Below, piece by piece: positions 41,871-47,643 of a stretch of 47,643 nucleotides of DNA. Position numbers and translations under genes: made by a program. Below the pieces are notes generated by a model. The model was not told the origin of the DNA. It ran no database searches and saw only the letters and a program-made list of their open reading frames with translations. The stretch's first letter is position 1. The number at the start of each line of letters is the position of its first letter. The stretch spans positions 1 through 47,643 of the forward strand of contig CANHCT010000006.1 of NCBI GenBank assembly GCA_947459175.1, given 5' to 3'. The DNA is from Hymenobacteraceae bacterium. GTDB taxonomy: Bacteria > Bacteroidota > Bacteroidia > Cytophagales > Flexibacteraceae.

Positions 41871-42313
41871 TTTACTTCCACATTGGCCGGTGGGGTCGTG
41901 CCGGCTCCGGGATTTTCCGGCAAAATATTGGCCACGATTTTCAATTTTTCCTCAGGTTTGCGGCCATTGGTGTATACAGTGATGATTTTGTTTTGCCGGC
42001 CGGTCTTTTTTGCTGTATTGAAACGAACCGAAACAGCAGCCGAATCACCCGGGGGAATCGGCGTTTTCGGCCATTCGCTGGCTGTACAGCCACAAGTGGT
42101 CTGCACATTGAGCAACATGAGCGGCTCGGTTCCCGAATTGCTGAATTTGAATTTCCAACTTACCGTTTCACCCTGTTTAATGTCGCCAAAATCATGTTGC
42201 TTTTCTGTAAACTGAATATTTGCATCTGATAAAGGCTTCTGAATCTGTTCTTTCTGTCCCTTTGCGGTAAGGGACAAGGCAATAAAAATAAACAAGAAAA
42301 TCAGGGGTTTCAT
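41867..42313 (-). CDS. DUF1573 family exported protein
   Basis: A 148-residue protein with signal peptide 1-19 (ending TAKGQ). The DUF1573 pattern is clear: the [22 protein letters not shown] segment, [12 protein letters not shown] with the conserved Cys pair, and [13 protein letters not shown]. The domain is an Ig-like fold, frequent in Bacteroidota periplasmic proteins; the function is unknown. It overlaps the pyrG stop (ATGA, 42310-42313) and the PIN-like gene. Confidence 0.92.
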   Translation of the reverse strand: MKPLIFLFIFIALSLTAKGQKEQIQKPLSDANIQFTEKQHDFGDIKQGETVSWKFKFSNSGTEPLMLLNVQTTCGCTASEWPKTPIPPGDSAAVSVRFNTAKKTGRQNKIITVYTNGRKPEEKLKIVANILPENPGAGTTPPANVEVK

Positions 42314-43947
42314 ACGGCAGCAGCAGGGCTTAGTTTTTTATTGTTTTCCAGTACCGCTCTGATGAAGCGCACAAAAAGGGGATGCGGATTCAGGACGGTG
42401 CTTTTCAATTCGGGGTGAAATTGTACCCCCACAAAATAAGGGTGGTTTTTCAATTCCATAATCTCCACCAGTTTCGATTCGGGATTGATGCCGGATGCTT
42501 GCATGCCGGCGGCCTCGAAGGCGATAAGATATTCATTGTTAAACTCATAGCGGTGGCGGTGGCGTTCCTGAATGAGCGTTTTTCCGTAGGCTGAAAAGGC
42601 CTTTGTGCCCTTTCTGATTTCGCAGTCATAGGCTCCGAGCCGCATGGTTCCGCCTTTCTGGGTCACTTCTTTCTGGCTTTGCATCAGGTGGATAACGGGG
42701 TGCATGGTCTGGGGATTCATTTCTTCTGAGGCTGCATCCCGAAGACCCAGCACATGTCGGGCAAACTCTACCACTGCACACTGCATGCCCAGGCAAATTC
42801 CGAAAAAAGGAATATTGTTTTCTCTGGCATACCGGACGGCATTAATTTTTCCCTCTATACCCCGCTCACCAAAACCCGGCGCCACCAAGATACCCTGCAC
42901 GCCGGATAGATATTGTTCTAATCCGGAATCGGTAAGCAGGTCTTCCGCTTTTACCCAGACCAGATTGACCCGAGTCTCGGTGGCGGAGCCGGCGTGTATA
43001 AAAGCCTCAGCTATAGACTTATAGCTGTCTTTTAATTCCACATATTTTCCCACAAGGGCAATGCTGACTTTTTCGGTGGGATTTTTCAGTTTTCCCAAAA
43101 AGGCCTTCCATAGGTTCAGGTCCGGTTCCTGGCGGCTGCTCAGTTTCAGTTTCGAAAGGACCCGCTCATCCAATTTTTCTCTGCGCATGAGAATGGGTAC
43201 ATCGTAAATGGTTTCAGCATCTATGGCCTCAATCACGGAATTGATGTGCACATTGCAAAACAGGGCTACCTTCTTTCTGATTTCCGCAGGAAGGGGTTTT
43301 TCGGTGCGGCAAACAAGAATGTCGGGCTGAATGCCGGATTCCAACAGCATTTTTACCGAATGCTGAGTCGGCTTGGTTTTCAATTCTCCGGCTGACTTCA
43401 AATAGGGAACCAATGTGAGGTGGATGACCAGAGCATTGTGGGGGCCCAGTTCCCATTTGGCCTGCCGGACTGCTTCGATAAACGGAAGGGATTCGATATC
43501 GCCCACGCAACCACCGATTTCGGTAATGATGATGTCGTATTTTCCGCTTTCTCCCAACAGGTAGATATTTCGTTTGATCTCGTCGGTAATGTGCGGAATT
43601 ACCTGAACGGTTTTGCCCAGGTATTCACCTTTGCGCTCCCTGCTGATTACATTGTTGTAAATCCTGCCGGTGGTGATGTTGTTGGCCTGAGTGGTAGGGG
43701 CATTCAGAAATCGCTCATAATGACCCAAATCCAGATCGGTTTCTGCCCCGTCGTCGGTCACATAGCATTCGCCGTGCTCATAGGGATTCAGCGTTCCCGG
43801 GTCGATGTTCAGGTACGGATCGAATTTCTGGATGGTAACCGAGAAACCGCGGGACTGAAGCAGGCGGCCAAGCGAAGCGGCCACAATGCCTTTGCCAAGA
43901 GAGGATGTAACCCCACCCGTAACAAAGATGTATTTTGGACTGGTCAT
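42310..43947 (-). CDS. pyrG: CTP synthase
   Basis: A 545-residue enzyme that makes CTP from UTP, ATP and glutamine. The N-terminal amidoligase opens with [16 protein letters not shown]. The C-terminal class I glutaminase has the nucleophile C385 in GICLGMQ and a FHPE motif near the end. Length and motifs are normal. It has its own promoter (43970-44001) and is the first gene of a coupled set with DUF1573 and the PIN-like protein. Confidence 0.98.
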   Translation of the reverse strand: MTSPKYIFVTGGVTSSLGKGIVAASLGRLLQSRGFSVTIQKFDPYLNIDPGTLNPYEHGECYVTDDGAETDLDLGHYERFLNAPTTQANNITTGRIYNNVISRERKGEYLGKTVQVIPHITDEIKRNIYLLGESGKYDIIITEIGGCVGDIESLPFIEAVRQAKWELGPHNALVIHLTLVPYLKSAGELKTKPTQHSVKMLLESGIQPDILVCRTEKPLPAEIRKKVALFCNVHINSVIEAIDAETIYDVPILMRREKLDERVLSKLKLSSRQEPDLNLWKAFLGKLKNPTEKVSIALVGKYVELKDSYKSIAEAFIHAGSATETRVNLVWVKAEDLLTDSGLEQYLSGVQGILVAPGFGERGIEGKINAVRYARENNIPFFGICLGMQCAVVEFARHVLGLRDAASEEMNPQTMHPVIHLMQSQKEVTQKGGTMRLGAYDCEIRKGTKAFSAYGKTLIQERHRHRYEFNNEYLIAFEAAGMQASGINPESKLVEIMELKNHPYFVGVQFHPELKSTVLNPHPLFVRFIRAVLENNKKLSPAAAV

Positions 43948-43969
43948 AAAAATCTTTGAATACGGGTTA

Positions 43970-44001
43970 CAAAACTATACCAGAGAAGGGCAGGGGCCAA
44001 A
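43970..44001 (-). promoter_or_regulatory. Promoter of pyrG
   Basis: On the minus strand TTTG (44001-43998), 20 nt, then TAGTTTTG (43977-43970), an exact TAnnTTTG box. It is 22 nt before the ATG. Confidence 0.82.
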
Positions 44002-44103
44002 AAAAATTGAGAAAAGGGAAAAGCCCCTTCCGGCACTACTGCAGATTGATTTGTTTTTTCTCCATCATCCCGCTTCATTCCTTTTATTTGCACATCTGAA
44101 CCG

Positions 44104-45330
44104 ATGAATCGTTTTATTGGATTTTGTTTTTTGGCTTTGCTGGCTTTTTCGTGCCAGTCGGTAAAGCCCCTGTCGAGGCAAAATCTGGCCCATCAGTACA
44201 GCACTGTTTTCCCCTTGTCGGTACAGCACCGCATTTTTGATACCGGCAGCGATTACAGCGTTTTCATCGAAATCAACCTGAAGAAACTTTCCGGCATCGG
44301 CGATTATAAAATTATCTGGGATAAATATCAGTTCGGGTACATGGTTTTCAAAGATTATGAAAGCCGCAAAATTCTCAGTTCTGATTCTCTCGGGCCTGAT
44401 TACAGGCTTTCGTCGTCTGTCAATCCGCTGGTGTTGTTTGTAAAAGTTCCTAAATCGGGAAAAAACAGGCTCATCAGCTTTTGGGTGAAAGAAAAGCCAG
44501 GCAATGAAACTTATCATTTCGATATACCTGTGCGGGAGGAGGAGCCGGGCCTGTACCAACATTGTTTGTTTCAAAAAAACGGCCGTATCCCCGTTTTCCA
44601 ATCCTGGATTTCTGCCGGCGACACAGTGGTTCTCCGGCAAAGCGCCTCGCAGGAGCAAATGTATTCGCTTGAATTTCAACCTTTCAACAGTTCTATAGCA
44701 TTGCCTCCCATGGCTGCCATTCCCACCTCGGCTCAGGATTTTGGGCAGAGTTACGAAGTCAAATATGAGCCCGGTACTCCCATGGTTTTCAGGGAAGAAG
44801 GCTATTATTATCTGAAATCCGAAAAACAGGAATCCGGTTTTGGCTTTATGGTCACCCGTCCGTTTTTTCCTTCTGTCACCACGCCCGCCGAACTGGCCGA
44901 CCCCATGGTGTACATCAGCACAAGGGAGGAGCGCCGCAATGTGCTGGAAGCCTCGAACCAAAAGAAAGCCCTCGATCAGTTTTGGCTCAATGTAAATCCC
45001 CAGAAAGAGGTGGCACGAAAACTTATCCGCATGTACTTTGAAAATATTGAAGGTGCCAATACCTTTTTTTCAAGCCATAAGGCCGGCTGGAAAACCGACA
45101 TGGGTATGGTATATACCATTTACGGCCCGCCACCCTTGGTGAACCGCGATTTTGATACTGAAATCTGGCAGTACGAACGGTCAGGAGGAGAAGAGGGGGC
45201 TCTGTTTTTCTTCAACCGGAAGAATTATCAAAAAAATCCCAATGTCTGGGAATTAAAAAGAAGTGAAGCGTACGACCGGGTATGGTACGGCGTGGTAGAA
45301 TTATGGAGAAAAGGCGTTATAAACCGCTGA
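44104..45330 (+). CDS. GWxTD domain lipoprotein
   Basis: A 408-residue protein. The N-terminal signal ends LLAFSC, so it is probably a lipoprotein with C17. The C-terminal third carries the GWxTD domain, seen as KAGWKTDMG (G328, W329, T331, D332) followed by VYTIYGPPP and EIWQYE. The part before it is beta-rich and lies outside the membrane. The domain occurs in Bacteroidota and Acidobacteriota proteins of unknown function. It overlaps the next gene by 28 bp, so the two are probably co-translated. Confidence 0.88.
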   Translation: MNRFIGFCFLALLAFSCQSVKPLSRQNLAHQYSTVFPLSVQHRIFDTGSDYSVFIEINLKKLSGIGDYKIIWDKYQFGYMVFKDYESRKILSSDSLGPDYRLSSSVNPLVLFVKVPKSGKNRLISFWVKEKPGNETYHFDIPVREEEPGLYQHCLFQKNGRIPVFQSWISAGDTVVLRQSASQEQMYSLEFQPFNSSIALPPMAAIPTSAQDFGQSYEVKYEPGTPMVFREEGYYYLKSEKQESGFGFMVTRPFFPSVTTPAELADPMVYISTREERRNVLEASNQKKALDQFWLNVNPQKEVARKLIRMYFENIEGANTFFSSHKAGWKTDMGMVYTIYGPPPLVNRDFDTEIWQYERSGGEEGALFFFNRKNYQKNPNVWELKRSEAYDRVWYGVVELWRKGVINR

Positions 45331-46094
45331 GGCCTAAGCCTTTCAGCCAGGGAACAAAAGGAAATCATGTGGTAGGAATTCATCCTGTAAACGAATTGCT
45401 GAAAAGCGATAAAGAAGTGGAACGGGTTCTGATTACCAAAGAATTGCTCAGCAGGCAGGAGGGCATCAACATTTTGTATCAATGTCGTCAGCGCCGCATT
45501 CCCTGTCAGACGGTCCCGGCAGAAAAACTCAACCGGGTGAGCCAAAAGGTGCATCAGGGGGTGATTGCCTTTATCGGCCTGATTCAATATCAGGAAATCG
45601 GGCATCTGCTCCCTTTCATTTTTGAGGAAGGTAAAATTCCCTTTTTTCTGGTGCTGGACCGCATAACAGATGTTCGCAATTTTGGTGCCATTGCCCGTTC
45701 GGCAGAATGTGCGGGGGTTCAGGCCATCATAGTGCCGGATAAAGGTGCTGCCCAAATCAACGAAGATGCCATCAAAACTTCTGCCGGTGCACTGCACCAC
45801 ATACCGGTTTGCAGGGAAAAAGATTTGATCAAAGCCCTGGATTTTCTGAGCCAAAGCGGCCTTACCCTGGTGGCCTGTACCGAAAAGGGGGATGAGTCTT
45901 TATTCAAAACCGATTTTTCAGGACCTGTCGCCATCATCATGGGCTCTGAAGAAGATGGCATTTCGGATGCCATTCTCCGGAAGGCCGACCACCTGGCTTT
46001 TATTCCCCAGGCAGGAAAAATCGGGAGTTTGAATGTAAGTGTGGCCACGGGGATTGCCCTTTTCGAGGCCATGAAACAAAGAACCAATCCATAA
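45303..46094 (+). CDS. rlmB: SpoU/TrmH-family 23S rRNA 2'-O-methyltransferase (RlmB-like)
   Basis: A 263-residue enzyme that would methylate the 2'-OH of a guanosine in 23S rRNA, using S-adenosylmethionine. The SPOUT motifs are RNFGAIARSAECAG (motif 1), IIMGSEEDGIS (motif 2) and SLNVSVATGIALFE (motif 3), and an N-terminal substrate-binding domain opens with VVGIHPVNELL. ATG 45303 is preferred; an in-frame ATG at 45282 is possible. It overlaps the GWxTD gene and lies 8 nt before the MBL gene. TrmH-type tRNA methylation is the alternative. Confidence 0.88.
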   Translation: MEKRRYKPLRPKPFSQGTKGNHVVGIHPVNELLKSDKEVERVLITKELLSRQEGINILYQCRQRRIPCQTVPAEKLNRVSQKVHQGVIAFIGLIQYQEIGHLLPFIFEEGKIPFFLVLDRITDVRNFGAIARSAECAGVQAIIVPDKGAAQINEDAIKTSAGALHHIPVCREKDLIKALDFLSQSGLTLVACTEKGDESLFKTDFSGPVAIIMGSEEDGISDAILRKADHLAFIPQAGKIGSLNVSVATGIALFEAMKQRTNP

Positions 46095-46102
46095 AATTTG
46101 AT

Positions 46103-46969
46103 ATGAAGATTTCCGTAATCCATACCGGATTTTTTAAACTGGATGGCGGTGCCATGTTTGGAGTGGTGCCAAAAAAAATGTGGAACAAACTCCAGCCGGC
46201 AGACGAAGATAACCTTTGTACCTGGGCCATGCGCTGCCTTTTGGTAGACGACGGACAAAACCGGGTGCTCATTGATACCGGAATCGGGGACAAGCAGGAT
46301 GCCCGCTTTTTTTCGCATTACCACCTGCACGGCGAGCAAACTTTGCTGGGCTCACTTGCCGCCGCCGGTTACCGGCCGGAGGATATTACCGATGTGTTTC
46401 ACACCCATTTTCATTTTGACCATTGCGGAGGTGGCATCAGGCGAAAAGGGGATGGATTTGAAGTTGTATTTCCCCATGCCCGCTACTGGGCCGACCAAAA
46501 ACAATGGGCCTGGGCCACAGAGCCCAATGAAAGGGAGAAGGCCAGTTTTCTGAAAGAGAATTTGCAGCCCATCGCTGACCTTGGCTTGCTTCATTTTCTG
46601 CCCGATGGGCCTGAAAGTCCCTGGCCCTGGATGGAATTGTTCCGAACCTTCGGACATACAGAATCCATGGTTTTGCCTGTTATCCAAACAGGAAATGGAA
46701 AACTGGTTTTTTGCGCCGATTTATTTCCCTCGGTTCATCATATCCCCATGCCCTGGATTATGGGCTACGATATGCGGCCTTTGGAAACCCTGCAGGACAA
46801 GAAGCGCTTCTTTTACAGGGGCTTGGCCGAAGACTGGACGCTGTTTTTTGAGCATGATGCGGCAAACGAATGCTGCAAACTGGCTGAAACCGAAAAAGGC
46901 GTTCGGGGCGGTGAGGGATTTATGCTTCGTGATTTTCTGAATCAGGGGTTCACCCACAAGGCATCGTAA
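46103..46969 (+). CDS. Metallo-beta-lactamase-fold hydrolase
   Basis: A 288-residue protein of the MBL superfamily. The zinc motif is HTHFHFDH (H100, H102, H104, D106, H107), and further ligands are likely the His in TFGHTES and the Asp in VFCADLFPS. The fold matches quorum-quenching lactonase-like and related hydrolases; the substrate is unknown. There is no signal peptide. Its last 28 bp overlap the convergent PNPOx-like gene. Confidence 0.9.
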   Translation: MKISVIHTGFFKLDGGAMFGVVPKKMWNKLQPADEDNLCTWAMRCLLVDDGQNRVLIDTGIGDKQDARFFSHYHLHGEQTLLGSLAAAGYRPEDITDVFHTHFHFDHCGGGIRRKGDGFEVVFPHARYWADQKQWAWATEPNEREKASFLKENLQPIADLGLLHFLPDGPESPWPWMELFRTFGHTESMVLPVIQTGNGKLVFCADLFPSVHHIPMPWIMGYDMRPLETLQDKKRFFYRGLAEDWTLFFEHDAANECCKLAETEKGVRGGEGFMLRDFLNQGFTHKAS

Positions 46970-47589
46970 CCGGCCTCATTGTACTGAAATACAGCCCTTC
47001 TGTGGCCCTGACTGTGCAGGTACAACCAATCCATCTGCAATACTTCAAAGCCAAGGACTAAAAAATTCTGAAGGCCGGCCTGGCTTTCTTCCAAATCCGG
47101 GTCCCGGCCTCTCAGGTGTTCGGGTAATCCATCTTCCCCTTGCCCCAGAATATGTCCGGGCGATTTGATGCTCAGGTAAGATTTGCGGGCCGACAAGCGG
47201 GTTTCACTCCAAAGCATACCGGCAATGAAATCATCTTTATGGATGGAGGGTCTTGCCTTGATTCGAATCTGAATTTTTCGGTTCGGATCGTAAAAGAGCA
47301 GGCCCGCCGTATGGCCTGATTCCAGTTGATAAACCTTCGGAGATCGGGCATCGGTGTGGGTAAAAATCAGCCGTTCTGATTTTTCAACCTTCCTTAAAAC
47401 CAGGGTGCGCATCTCTACCTCTTGTCCGGAATAAGTGCCCAGTGCAAATGTGTGAAAACCATCCTTGCCTTTCAGACTTCCCTGGAGGAGGTATTCCCAG
47501 CAATCTCTTTCAATGTTTTCCAAGGTCAGTTGCTGAGGGGCCGGCAATTTTTCCGGTCTGTCCTTCACAAATGTGGGTTGAAAAGCCAT
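46942..47589 (-). CDS. Pyridoxamine 5'-phosphate oxidase-family protein
   Basis: A 215-residue split-barrel flavoprotein. The pattern of GKDGFHTFALGTYSG, VEMRTLVLRKVE and ERLIFTHTDARSPKVYQLE matches the FMN-binding fold of this family in Bacteroidota. The end (VLQMDWLYLHSQGHRRAVFQY) corresponds to the C-terminal PNPOx region. It may be a true PdxH for vitamin B6 synthesis or a related flavoprotein; the sequence is more divergent than PdxH usually is. It starts at ATG 47589, 54 nt before the window end; no clear promoter is visible in that stretch. Confidence 0.82.
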   Translation of the reverse strand: MAFQPTFVKDRPEKLPAPQQLTLENIERDCWEYLLQGSLKGKDGFHTFALGTYSGQEVEMRTLVLRKVEKSERLIFTHTDARSPKVYQLESGHTAGLLFYDPNRKIQIRIKARPSIHKDDFIAGMLWSETRLSARKSYLSIKSPGHILGQGEDGLPEHLRGRDPDLEESQAGLQNFLVLGFEVLQMDWLYLHSQGHRRAVFQYNEAGYDALWVNP

Positions 47590-47643
47590 ATTTTTTTCAA
47601 TATTTCAAAGCAAAACCCATTGTATTCCTGTTTGTTTTTGAAA

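Noticed and set aside
41301-42215. 304-residue plus-strand frame
   Set aside because: It is antisense to the PIN-like and DUF1573 genes, both of which have recognisable domains and overlapping start/stop codons.
41445-42313. Toxin-antitoxin pair (PIN-like with DUF1573)
   Set aside because: DUF1573 is an exported Ig-like protein, not a DNA-binding antitoxin, and the PIN site is altered.
44065-44961. 298-residue minus-strand frame
   Set aside because: Antisense to the GWxTD gene; rich in Arg, His and Gln as expected for a shadow frame.
1-47643. Insertion sequences, prophage genes, CRISPR arrays or rRNA
   Set aside because: No transposase, integrase or phage protein, no regularly spaced repeats and no rRNA sequence were seen on either strand.

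Overview
The window is a stretch of chromosome from a member of the Bacteroidota. Five gene upstream regions carry the phylum's promoter signature, a TTTG/TTG box, 19-20 nt, then a TAnnTTTG box. Shine-Dalgarno sequences are mostly absent. Protein families typical of the phylum are present: DUF5777, DUF6089-like, DUF1684, DUF3467, DUF1573, GWxTD, a possible LIC_10190-type membrane protein, a possible type IX secretion C-terminus, a FucP-type MFS carrier and TPR-CHAT. The genus cannot be fixed by eye. I see no insertion sequence, prophage, CRISPR array, rRNA or plasmid gene.

Layout. 1-979 (+): tail of a probable c-type cytochrome domain and a DUF5777 outer-membrane barrel. 996-4958 (-): a PlsC acyltransferase, then an uncharacterised ATP-grasp-like protein overlapping recJ. 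5080-5689 (+): small exported protein with promoter and terminator. 5908-10796 (+): family 2 glycosyltransferase, polytopic membrane protein, small conserved-looking protein and S9 (DPP-IV-like) peptidase. 10913-12355 (+): tRNA-Ala(GGC) with promoter and terminator, then tyrS. 12487-20703 (+): exported propeller-like protein, sugar MFS carrier, FAD/Fe-S oxidoreductase fusion, threonine dehydrogenase and outer-membrane protein. 20709-24737 (-): promoter, FKBP isomerase, Wzz-like protein, lipoprotein and dnaX. 24840-29069 (+): exported TPR-CHAT protein. 29111-31875 (-): two glycosyltransferases and a small exported protein. 32050-38696 (+): promoter, rpoC, DUF3467, pdhA, TPR membrane protein and terminator. 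38718-41293 (-): His-rich membrane protein, radC, DUF1684 and an M42-type peptidase. 41445-44001 (-): promoter, pyrG, DUF1573 and a PIN-like protein. 44104-46969 (+): GWxTD lipoprotein, rlmB-type methyltransferase and metallo-beta-lactamase-fold hydrolase. 46942-47589 (-): PNPOx-family protein.

Most genes are housekeeping (replication and repair, transcription, translation, CTP and acetyl-CoA supply) mixed with envelope functions. Genes are packed tightly, with six 4-bp start/stop overlaps (five ATGA, one GTGA) suggesting translational coupling.

Most noteworthy: (1) dnaX contains an A10 run that includes the heptamer A AAA AAG, placed at the expected end of domain III, and both alternative frames stop within four codons. 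This looks like a programmed gamma/tau switch. (2) rpoC stands alone, without rpoB, behind its own consensus promoter and a roughly 125-nt leader, and heads a cluster with pdhA. (3) A 1409-residue TPR-CHAT protein has a signal peptide and an intact His/Cys pair. No obviously new multigene defence or mobile system was found.
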